DNA from: Pseudomonadota bacterium
GTDB taxonomy: Bacteria > Pseudomonadota > Alphaproteobacteria > Ferrovibrionales > Ferrovibrionaceae
Direction of reading: 5' to 3'
DNA length: 12,083 nt
NCBI GenBank assembly: GCA_023434425.1
Contig: JAEYSS010000092.1
Span: forward strand, 1 to 12,083
Part shown: one piece after another, positions 6,794 to 12,083 of the stretch
Layout of the letters: each line of letters opens with the position of its first letter
Numbering within the stretch: the first letter of the stretch is position 1
Program-made: the position numbers and the translations under genes
Notes under the pieces: model-generated
Databases searched by the model: none
Seen by the model: the letters and a program-made list of their open reading frames with translations, nothing else
What the model was told of the DNA's origin: nothing

Positions 6794-7558
6794 TCACAGA
6801 TGCCGGCCTTCATCCACCGGCACGATCAGGCCGGTCGAACTGGTCAGGTTGACGATACAGGCAATGGCGGCGCGCGCCACATCGTCCGGCGTGGTGACAT
6901 GCGCCAGCGGCAGCTTCTCGGCGGTCTTCACCAGGGTCTCGCGGCTGCGGCCCGGCACGAAATCGGTATCGACACCGGCCGGCGAAACCGAGAAGACGCG
7001 GATGCGTGGCGCCAGAATCTTGGCCAGCGCGATGGTCAGCGCATCGACGCCGGCCTTGGCCGACAGATAGGCCAGACTGCTGCCGATACCGGTGCGGGCG
7101 GCGATGGACGAAATATTGACGATGGCCGCGCTCCCTTCGCTGCGTTCGAGCAGCGGGCGGAAGGCGCGCATCACCGCGAAGGCGCCGCGCAGGTTGACCG
7201 TGACGGTACGGTCGAAAATCTCATCCGTCAGCCTGTCGAGATCGGCCAGCGGCACCGGCATGGTGGCGCCGCCGGAATTGACCAGCGCATCGAGACGCCC
7301 GAAGCGCGCCTCCACCAGCCTGACCGCGTCGGCGATCGAGGCGGAATCGTCCACCGCAATGCGCAGCGCGAGATGGCCACTCCCTTGCAGGCCGGCGACG
7401 ACGTCCTCCGCCTGTTCTTTCCGGCTGTTGTAACCGACGATGACGGTGGCGCCCAGCGCGGCAAGGCGCGCGGCCGTCGCCTTGCCGATACCGCTGCTGC
7501 CGCCGGTGACGAGCGCAACCTTCGGAATGGGGAGCGCGGGAATCTCGATACCGGTCAC
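6794..7558 (-). CDS. Short-chain dehydrogenase/reductase (SDR)
   Basis: A 254-residue classical SDR. The Rossmann glycine motif TGGSSGIG is at residues 18-25, and the catalytic residues are Ser151 in VNISSIAA, Tyr164 and Lys168 in YLSAKAG. The usual NNAG is NSGG (94-97), a tolerated variant. Tyr43-Asn44-Ser45-Arg46 after the second strand, with no acidic residue there, suggests NADP preference, though this is weak evidence. The start is GTG at 7558, with AAGGA six bases upstream, and the gene follows the TctC gene after 28 bp. Next to a BKACE the simplest role is oxidation of a 3-hydroxy acid to the beta-keto acid that BKACE cleaves. Reduction in the other direction, as in 3-oxoacyl reductases, cannot be excluded. 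Confidence 0.93.
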   Translation of the reverse strand: MTGIEIPALPIPKVALVTGGSSGIGKATAARLAALGATVIVGYNSRKEQAEDVVAGLQGSGHLALRIAVDDSASIADAVRLVEARFGRLDALVNSGGATMPVPLADLDRLTDEIFDRTVTVNLRGAFAVMRAFRPLLERSEGSAAIVNISSIAARTGIGSSLAYLSAKAGVDALTIALAKILAPRIRVFSVSPAGVDTDFVPGRSRETLVKTAEKLPLAHVTTPDDVARAAIACIVNLTSSTGLIVPVDEGRHL

Positions 7559-7586
7559 GGACTGTCCTTAAAGCCTGGGGTTTGCC

Positions 7587-8555
7587 TTACATCTCGATCT
7601 TGGCTTCTTCGATCACCGGCTTCCATTTCTTCAGTTCGGCGGCGATGAAGGCCTGCAGGTCTGCCGGCGTGCCGCCGATGCCTTCGAGCGTATTCTGTTC
7701 CAGCACCGCCTTCGTCTTGTCGGTCTTCAGGAAGTCGTTCACGATCTTGTTGATCTTGCCGACGATCTCGGGCGGCGTGCCGGTCGGCGCCACCATGGCG
7801 TACCAGGCGCTGGCCTCGAAACCCTTGAAGCCGACCTCCTGCACCGTCGGAATCTCGGGCAGCGACCTGCTGCGCGTATTCGTCGTCACCGCCAGCGCGT
7901 TCAGCTTGTTCTCTTTCACCTGCGGCACATAGGTCGGCATGAAGTCGATGGAGAGATCGACCTGGCCGCCGAGCAGATCGGTCATCAGCGGTACGGTGCC
8001 GCGATAGGCCACGGCGGTCATCTTGGCACCGGTGAACTGCTGCACCAGTTCGGCGGTGATATGGCCCAGCGTGCCGTTGCCCGGATTGCCGACCGTCACC
8101 TTGCCCGGATTCGCCTTGGCATAGGCGATCAGCTCGGCGAAGGTCTTGGCCGGGAAACCGAGCCGCGTCGTGATCATCAGCGGCGACTTGGCGACCAGCA
8201 CGACCGGGATGAAGTCCTTCTCCGAATCGTAGGCCAGCCCCTTGTACATCAGCTTGTTCATCGCAATCGGCGAGGGCGTGCCGAACAGCAGCGTATAGCC
8301 GTCCGGCTTCGCCTTGGCGACCGCGGCCCCGCCGATATTGCCGCCGGCACCGGTGCGGTTCTCGACGATGAAGGGCTTGCCGAGCTTGTCGCTCAGTTCG
8401 GCGGCGGTGGCGCGCGCCAGGAAATCCACCGCCGAGCCGGCCGGGAATGGCACGACCACGGTGACCGGCCGATCCGGCCAGGTCTGCGCCGCGGCGTCGT
8501 GGCCGGGCGAGAGCAGGAATGCGAGGCCCATCAGGGCAAGAGCGAGCAGACGCAT
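7587..8555 (-). CDS. Tripartite tricarboxylate transporter substrate-binding protein (TctC/Bug family)
   Basis: A 322-residue periplasmic binding protein of the Bug/TctC family. It has a signal peptide (hydrophobic core residues 3-16, AAA cleavage site at 21-23 before QTWP). The mature start WPDRPVTVVVPFPAGSAVD (25-43) is a family signature, as are the ENRTGAGGNIGG loop (65-76) and PDGYTLLFG. These proteins bind carboxylates such as tricarboxylates, aromatic or hydroxy acids in the periplasm. No TctA or TctB membrane genes are visible, so it is an orphan that would borrow membrane subunits. The ATG at 8555 follows GGAGG and starts directly at the signal; an ATG at 8612 overlapping the BKACE stop (ATGA) would add 19 charged residues and is less likely. 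Co-transcribed with the BKACE gene. Confidence 0.93.
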   Translation of the reverse strand: MRLLALALMGLAFLLSPGHDAAAQTWPDRPVTVVVPFPAGSAVDFLARATAAELSDKLGKPFIVENRTGAGGNIGGAAVAKAKPDGYTLLFGTPSPIAMNKLMYKGLAYDSEKDFIPVVLVAKSPLMITTRLGFPAKTFAELIAYAKANPGKVTVGNPGNGTLGHITAELVQQFTGAKMTAVAYRGTVPLMTDLLGGQVDLSIDFMPTYVPQVKENKLNALAVTTNTRSRSLPEIPTVQEVGFKGFEASAWYAMVAPTGTPPEIVGKINKIVNDFLKTDKTKAVLEQNTLEGIGGTPADLQAFIAAELKKWKPVIEEAKIEM

Positions 8556-8608
8556 GTTTCCTCCGCGTGATGCTGGTTTTTTTCGCGAATGTTTTTCGTT
8601 CGGATCAA

Positions 8609-9493
8609 TCATGATTTCACCGGCAGCGACAGGATGTCGCGCGCCTGCTGCGCCGTCGCGATCTCGCCGCCCAGCGCTTCGACGATGCTGCGCGCCTTGG
8701 CGACCATCGCGGCATTCGACTCCGCCAGCACGCCTTTTTCCAGAAAGATGGCGTCTTCCAGTCCGACGCGGACATGGCCGCCGGCCAGACAGGACTGCGC
8801 CACCATCGGAAAACAGGACCGGCCGGTGCCGAAGGCGGTCCAGGCGGTGCCGGGCGGCAGCAGGCCGCGGGCATAGAGCACGGTTTCCGGCGAGGGCTGG
8901 AAGCCGTATTTCACGCCCATCACCACGGAACACAGCAGCGGGCCCTGCAGCGTGCCGTCGGCGAGCAGATCGCGGCACAGCGCAATATCGCCGGAATCGA
9001 ACAGCTCGATCTCGGGCTTCACGCCGGCAGCGTTGATCACGGCCGCCATGCGGCGGACGTTCTCCGGTGTGTTGATCACCACCTGTTTGCCGGAATTCAT
9101 GGTGTTGAGATCCAGCGTGGCGATGTCGGGCTTCAGCTGCGCAATATGCGCGACGCGGTCTTCGGGCCGCATCAGCGTGGTGCCGGGCGCCGCCACCTTC
9201 GGATCGTCGGGGCTGGGCACGAAACGGCCGCCCGGCCCGGTGGTCAGGTTGAGGATGAGCTGCCGGTTCTTCGCGCGGATGCGCTCGACCGCCTCGCGGT
9301 AATGCGCGATCTCCATCGAGGGTTTGCCGCTCTGCGGATCCCGCACATGGATATGCACGGCCGCGGCACCCGCCGCGGCGGCGCCCAGGGCGGCCTCGGC
9401 GATCTGCGCCGGGGTGATGGGCAGATGCGGCGTCATCTCCGGCGTGGTCTGATTGCCGGTCACGGCACAGGTGATGATGACGCGCGACTGCAT
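8609..9493 (-). CDS. Beta-keto acid cleavage enzyme (BKACE, DUF849)
   Basis: A 294-residue protein of the BKACE family, the group founded on the 3-keto-5-aminohexanoate cleavage enzyme Kce. Family members condense a beta-keto acid with acetyl-CoA and split the product into acetoacetate and a new CoA thioester. Zinc ligands are visible as His47 and His49 in VHIHVRDP and Glu246 in GLEDAIF. CAVTGN (9-14), TTGPGG (84-89), MNSGKQV (132-138) and the closing ARSIVEALGGEIAT are also typical. The residue at the site used by Kce for an amino group is not an obvious acid here, so a non-amino substrate is more likely. First gene of the operon, 113 bp downstream of operator C. The acetoacetate and acyl-CoA would enter central metabolism. 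Substrate subgroup cannot be decided by eye. Confidence 0.93.
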   Translation of the reverse strand: MQSRVIITCAVTGNQTTPEMTPHLPITPAQIAEAALGAAAAGAAAVHIHVRDPQSGKPSMEIAHYREAVERIRAKNRQLILNLTTGPGGRFVPSPDDPKVAAPGTTLMRPEDRVAHIAQLKPDIATLDLNTMNSGKQVVINTPENVRRMAAVINAAGVKPEIELFDSGDIALCRDLLADGTLQGPLLCSVVMGVKYGFQPSPETVLYARGLLPPGTAWTAFGTGRSCFPMVAQSCLAGGHVRVGLEDAIFLEKGVLAESNAAMVAKARSIVEALGGEIATAQQARDILSLPVKS

Positions 9494-9560
9494 CGGTGGC
9501 CCTGCTCCTCCCCTGGATGCTGCTGCCTGCTGCCCTGCGACGATGGCAGCGTTGCCTAGG

Positions 9561-9566
9561 GTTCTA
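9561..9566 (-). promoter_or_regulatory. Candidate -10 of the BKACE operon promoter
   Basis: Read on the minus strand this is TAGAAC, four of six matches to the -10 consensus, 48 bp from the centre of operator C. That is within one base of the spacing at the bicupin promoter. The start would be near 9554, leaving about 60 bases of leader. Confidence 0.35.
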
Positions 9567-9604
9567 CAGGAGATGGGCAGGCAGCGGCGCGTCTAACCTC
9601 CCGG

Positions 9605-9623
9605 CGTTCCGCGATACGGAACG
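9605..9623. promoter_or_regulatory. Predicted IclR operator C, upstream of the BKACE operon
   Basis: This is an exact copy of the 19-mer at 3223-3241, including the CGATA spacer that need not be conserved for symmetry. It lies in the gap between the BKACE operon and hemN, 112 bp before the BKACE ATG and 130 bp before the hemN ATG. Orientation relative to the minus-strand operon and distance to a -10-like hexamer match operator A, so it is assigned to the BKACE operon rather than hemN. Confidence 0.72.
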
Positions 9624-9644
9624 GGGGCCACGGCTGGCACGACC

Positions 9645-9678
9645 GGGGCCGGTGCCCCGCCCCGGCTCAAAAAGCCGG
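9645..9678. other. Two small GC-rich hairpins between the BKACE and hemN promoters
   Basis: GGGGC (9645-9649) pairs with GCCCC (9654-9658), and CCGGCT (9662-9667) pairs with AGCCGG (9673-9678) around CAAAA. A longer alternative pairs 9645-9652 with 9675-9682. No T-tract follows on the plus strand. They may only reflect base composition, or may insulate the two divergent promoters. Confidence 0.3.
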
Positions 9679-9680
9679 CC

Positions 9681-9704
9681 CCGCATTGCTGTCGATCAAT
9701 GCGG
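9681..9704. promoter_or_regulatory. FNR/FixK-like box within a 24-bp palindrome upstream of hemN
   Basis: TTGCTGTCGATCAA (9686-9699) matches nine of ten defined positions of the FNR/FixK consensus TTGAT-N4-ATCAA. The symmetry extends outward: CCGCATTG (9681-9688) is the exact reverse complement of CAATGCGG (9697-9704). Its centre is 61 bp before the hemN ATG. If the site is at the usual -41.5, the start is near 9734 and the -10 falls on TATGCA (9722-9727). hemN genes are commonly under FNR-type control in alphaproteobacteria. Confidence 0.65.
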
Positions 9705-9753
9705 ACAGGGCTGCCGTCCCCTATGCAGGGGCATCGTTCCAGGAGTCCTCCCG

Positions 9754-11124
9754 ATGCCCGCAGCCGCCTCGCCGGCCATTCTGTCCGGACTGATCGACCG
9801 CTTCGGCGAAGTGCCGCGCTATACCTCCTATCCGACCGCGCCGCATTTCCGCCCGGTCGAAGATGACAGCGCCTGGCGGGGCTGGCTGGCCGCCATTCCC
9901 GGGCAGACGTCGCTGTCGCTGTACCTGCACGTGCCCTTCTGCCGGACCATGTGCTGGTATTGCGGCTGTGCCACGCAGGTCGCCAAGGGCGACGACGGCA
10001 TCCGCGACTATGTCGAGGCCATGCTGGCGGAGATTGCCCTGACCGCACGACTTCTGCCGCCGCAGGCGCGGGTCTCCCATATCCACTGGGGCGGCGGTAC
10101 GCCGACCATCGTCGGCGCCGACGGTTTGCGGCACATCACCGAGCGGCTGGCCGCGCAGTTCTGCTTCGCGCCGGATATCGAGATTGCCGTCGAGGTCGAC
10201 CCGCGCCGGTTCGATGCCGACCTGGCGCGGAGCTTTGCCGATTGCGGCGTCAATCGCGCCAGCCTGGGCGTGCAGAGTTTCGATCCGGCCGTGCAGCAGG
10301 CGATCAACCGGATCCAGCCGCTGGCGCAGGTGCGGCAGACGGTGGACCGGCTGCGGGACGCCGGCATCACGGCGGTCAACTTCGATCTGCTCTACGGCCT
10401 GCCGCAGCAGACCGAAGCCAGCCTGGCCGACACCATTTCGCAGGTCGAAATGCTCAGCCCGAGCCGGATCGCCCTGTTCGGCTATGCCCATGTGCCGTGG
10501 ATGCGGCCGCATCAGAAGAAAATCGAGACCGCGAACCTGCCGGACAGCGGCCAGCGGATGCTGCAGTTCCTGCAGTCCGAACGGCTGCTGAACCAGGCCG
10601 GCTATGACAGCATCGGCCTCGATCATTTTGCCCGCCCCGACGATCCGCTGGCCGTGGCCGCGCGCGCCGGCCGCCTGCATCGCAACTTCCAGGGCTATAC
10701 GACCGACAAAGCCGAGACCCTGATCGGCTTCGGCGCCTCGTCGATCAGTCAGCTGGCGCAGGGCTATGCCTCGAACCTGCGCAGCCCGGTGGCGTGGCGA
10801 CGGGCAGTCGACAGCGGCCGCCTGCCGACCGAGCGCATGCTGCCGGTGACGGCCGAGGACCGGCTGCGCGGTGCTGTGATCGAACGGCTGATGTGCAATC
10901 TGCAGGTCGATCTGGAGGTCGAGGCGGCGCAGGCCGGCCTGCCGGCCGGACCGCTGTATGACGGACTGGATGCCCTGCAGCCGATTGTCGATGCCGGCCT
11001 GATGCAGATCGAGGGCGGCAGGCTGACAGTCCTGCCACAGGCACGCCTGCTGCTGCGGCAGATCTGCAGCCGTTTCGACAGCTACCTGCGGTCGGGCAGC
11101 GGCATCCGTCACGCCGCCGCGTAA
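9754..11124 (+). CDS. hemN: Oxygen-independent coproporphyrinogen III oxidase HemN
   Basis: A 456-residue radical SAM enzyme converting coproporphyrinogen III to protoporphyrinogen IX without oxygen, in the cytoplasm. The cluster motif CRTMCWYCGC supplies Cys63, Cys67 and Cys70, plus Cys72 as in E. coli HemN. RYTSYPTAPHF (22-32), HWGGGTPT, GVQSFD and NFDLLYGLPQQ are family signatures, and DSIGLDHFARPDDPL and NFQGYTT in the C-terminal half distinguish true HemN from HemW. Length matches the family. The ATG at 9754 follows AGGAG with 8-base spacing; open sequence extends upstream to 9496 but runs through the palindromic promoter region and has no homologous look. It converges on the ccoI-ccoS operon and has an FNR/FixK-like box, fitting heme supply for cbb3 oxidase under low oxygen. 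Confidence 0.97.
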   Translation: MPAAASPAILSGLIDRFGEVPRYTSYPTAPHFRPVEDDSAWRGWLAAIPGQTSLSLYLHVPFCRTMCWYCGCATQVAKGDDGIRDYVEAMLAEIALTARLLPPQARVSHIHWGGGTPTIVGADGLRHITERLAAQFCFAPDIEIAVEVDPRRFDADLARSFADCGVNRASLGVQSFDPAVQQAINRIQPLAQVRQTVDRLRDAGITAVNFDLLYGLPQQTEASLADTISQVEMLSPSRIALFGYAHVPWMRPHQKKIETANLPDSGQRMLQFLQSERLLNQAGYDSIGLDHFARPDDPLAVAARAGRLHRNFQGYTTDKAETLIGFGASSISQLAQGYASNLRSPVAWRRAVDSGRLPTERMLPVTAEDRLRGAVIERLMCNLQVDLEVEAAQAGLPAGPLYDGLDALQPIVDAGLMQIEGGRLTVLPQARLLLRQICSRFDSYLRSGSGIRHAAA

Positions 11125-11127
11125 GAA

Positions 11128-11149
11128 CGCTGGCGCAGATGCGTCAGCG
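11128..11149. terminator. Hairpin between convergent hemN and the ccoS-linked small gene
   Basis: CGCTGGCGC (11128-11136) pairs with GCGTCAGCG (11141-11149), nine pairs with one G-T wobble and an AGAT loop. It occupies the 19-bp gap and runs into the stop codon of the small gene (11144-11146). No strong T-tract follows on either strand, so it is a weak, possibly bidirectional terminator. Confidence 0.45.
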
Positions 11150-11323
11150 GTGCGTGCGGTGGATGGCGAAGTAGCTGTAGAACACCGCGAAGCCGGCCAG
11201 CACCAGACCGAACACCTCGATCGCGGTATCGGTCGCGCGCGCGGCCATGACAACACCGAGGCAGCCCAGCAGGATCAGCAGGCCGGCCATCACGCAGTAG
11301 CCGAGAGTCAGTTCGTTTTTCAT
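11144..11323 (-). CDS. Small two-helix membrane protein downstream of ccoS
   Basis: A 59-residue open frame starting MKNELTLGYCVMAG. It has two hydrophobic segments, about residues 9-27 and 35-53, with a short polar link (AARATDTA), and a basic tail HRTHR. I do not recognise a named family. Evidence that it is real: the ATG overlaps the ccoS stop as ATGA, AAAGGA lies eight bases upstream, codon use is GC-biased at third positions like its neighbours, and the stop falls just before the convergent hemN. Being co-translated with ccoI and ccoS suggests a role in cbb3 oxidase assembly, copper handling or membrane biology near it, but this is context only. Confidence 0.75.
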   Translation of the reverse strand: MKNELTLGYCVMAGLLILLGCLGVVMAARATDTAIEVFGLVLAGFAVFYSYFAIHRTHR

Positions 11324-11490
11324 CGCGTATTCCTTTCGCGCAATTTGGCATCCGCATCGTCGAACAGGATGCGCTTGCCGGCATTTTCCAGATCATCGAA
11401 CTGGGCATTGTTGACCGCCCAGACAAAACACCACATGCCCAGGCCGCCGAGCAGCAGGGCAACAGGGATCAGAAACAGGAGCACGGTCAT
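11320..11490 (-). CDS. ccoS: cbb3-type cytochrome oxidase assembly protein CcoS
   Basis: A 56-residue protein with one N-terminal membrane helix (about residues 3-25) and the CcoS signature WAVNNAQFDDLENAGKRILF at 24-43, followed by DD. CcoS is needed for cofactor insertion (heme and copper) into cbb3 oxidase. The ATG overlaps the ccoI stop codon as ATGA, and its own stop overlaps the start of the next small gene the same way, so all three are co-translated. Length is normal for CcoS. Confidence 0.93.
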   Translation of the reverse strand: MTVLLFLIPVALLLGGLGMWCFVWAVNNAQFDDLENAGKRILFDDADAKLRERNTR

Positions 11491-12083
11491 GCAGGCTTCC
11501 TTCCCCTGGCAAGATCGAGGCGCAAGGCATTGGCGACCACGATCAGTGAAGAACTCGACATGGCGATGGCGGCAATCAGCGGCGTGACCAGGCCGGCGAT
11601 GGCCAGCGGCACGGCAAAGAGATTGTAGACCAGCGCCAGGGACAGATTCTGGATGGCAAGCTGGCGATTCTGGCGCGCCACGGCGAGGAAGTCGAGCACG
11701 GCGCCCAGCGTCTCGCCCTGGAACACTGCATCGGCCGCATTCTGCGCGATCTCCAGACCCGAGGCCGGCGAGAGCGACGCGTCGGCGGAGGCCAGCGCCA
11801 CCGCATCGTTCAGCCCGTCGCCAACCATCAGCACATGGCGGCCTTCCGCCTTCAGGGCGGCAATCACGGCAGCCTTGCCGCGCGGGTCGATACCGGCCTG
11901 CCAGTCCGAAACGCCCAGGGCATCGGCGACGCAGCGCACCGCGCCGGCATGATCGCCCGACAGGATCAGCAGCCGCTTGCCGTCGGCGCGCAGCCGGGCC
12001 AGTACCGCCGCGGCATCGCTGCGCAGGTCGTCGGCAAAGCTGAAGCAGACCGGGGCATGACCCGGCCGTGCCAGCCACAGGAC
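11487..12083 (-). CDS. ccoI: Copper-transporting P-type ATPase CcoI (C-terminal 198 residues)
   Basis: The frame is open to the right edge, so only the last 198 codons are present. Visible parts are the end of the P-domain, LILSGDH, then MVGDGLNDAVALASADASLSP, which carries the Mg-binding aspartates of the GDGxND motif, followed by two C-terminal membrane helices (AIQNLSLALVYNLFAVPL and the next run through AMSSSSLIVVANALRL). The position directly before ccoS identifies it as CcoI/FixI, which supplies copper for cbb3 oxidase. The proline usual in GDGxNDxPAL is valine here. The short GTG start that could be drawn near 11939 is inside the domain and is not a real start. Confidence 0.9.
   Translation of the reverse strand, partial: VLWLARPGHAPVCFSFADDLRSDAAAVLARLRADGKRLLILSGDHAGAVRCVADALGVSDWQAGIDPRGKAAVIAALKAEGRHVLMVGDGLNDAVALASADASLSPASGLEIAQNAADAVFQGETLGAVLDFLAVARQNRQLAIQNLSLALVYNLFAVPLAIAGLVTPLIAAIAMSSSSLIVVANALRLDLARGRKPA

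Noticed and set aside
6783..6797. GTG start of ALDH at 6797 overlapping the SDR stop
   Set aside because: The ATG at 6782 gives the usual N-terminus; the difference is only five residues, so it remains a minor possibility.
5976..7070. Plus-strand open frame opposite ALDH and SDR (364 codons)
   Set aside because: Spans two genes whose catalytic motifs are intact on the other strand; no start signal or recognisable family.
8556..8612. Longer TctC start at 8612 overlapping the BKACE stop as ATGA
   Set aside because: Adds 19 charged residues before the signal peptide; the ATG at 8555 has a GGAGG site and starts directly at the signal. Not fully excluded.
9605..9623. Operator C as a regulator of hemN
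   Set aside because: Orientation and distance match the BKACE operon as at operator A, and hemN has its own FNR/FixK-like box; hemN is a heme gene unrelated to the catabolic set.
9496..9753. N-terminal extension of HemN from a start at 9496
   Set aside because: Would add 86 residues not found in HemN and cover the FNR-like palindrome and operator C; the ATG at 9754 has a good ribosome binding site and gives family length.
9721..11256. Long minus-strand open frame opposite hemN (511 codons)
   Set aside because: Shadow of hemN; low-complexity Gln/Arg/Ala-rich translation and it runs through the convergent gap and into the small ccoS-linked gene.
1..12083. CRISPR, phage, transposon or defence system
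   Set aside because: No regularly spaced repeats, transposase, integrase, or toxin-antitoxin or nuclease-like genes were seen; all frames with motifs belong to metabolism, transport, regulation or respiration.

Overview
The window is GC-rich DNA with GC-biased third codon positions. Its gene content (BKACE/DUF849, DUF6282, an orphan TctC receptor, a ccoGHIS-type tail and hemN) suggests an alphaproteobacterium, perhaps of Rhodospirillales type. That placement is an inference from gene content. No rRNA, tRNA, CRISPR array or transposon was seen, and coding density is high throughout.

Positions 1-5370 and on to 9493 hold what looks like one catabolic regulon around an IclR-family regulator (3268-4044, minus). 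Operon 1 (minus, 3128 down past position 1) encodes a bicupin, an HpcH/HpaI-type aldolase, a flavin reductase-like protein and a DUF6282 metal-dependent hydrolase-like protein that runs off the left edge. A divergent gene (4209-5252, plus) encodes an exported alpha/beta hydrolase. Operon 2 (minus, 9493-5364) encodes a beta-keto acid cleavage enzyme (BKACE), a TctC-type periplasmic binding protein, an SDR dehydrogenase and an aldehyde dehydrogenase, and ends at a hairpin followed by a T-tract.

The three transcription units are tied together by a shared inverted repeat, GTTCCG-N5-CGGAAC. An identical 19-mer lies upstream of both minus-strand operons (3223-3241 and 9605-9623), and a near-perfect copy lies upstream of the hydrolase (4115-4133). 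In each case a -10-like hexamer sits 47-48 bp downstream of the operator centre. A degenerate fourth copy overlaps the predicted iclR promoter, which suggests autorepression. The inferred role is extracellular hydrolysis of an ester or lactone, capture of the released acid by the TctC protein, oxidation to a beta-keto acid by the SDR, cleavage by BKACE, and clean-up of aldehyde and keto acid fragments by ALDH and the aldolase. The actual substrate cannot be read from the sequence.

The right end (9754-12083) is a separate microaerobic module. hemN (plus) has an FNR/FixK-like box embedded in a 24-bp palindrome. It converges on the tail of a cbb3 oxidase maturation operon (minus): the C-terminus of ccoI, then ccoS, then an unnamed 59-residue two-helix membrane protein, all joined by ATGA overlaps.
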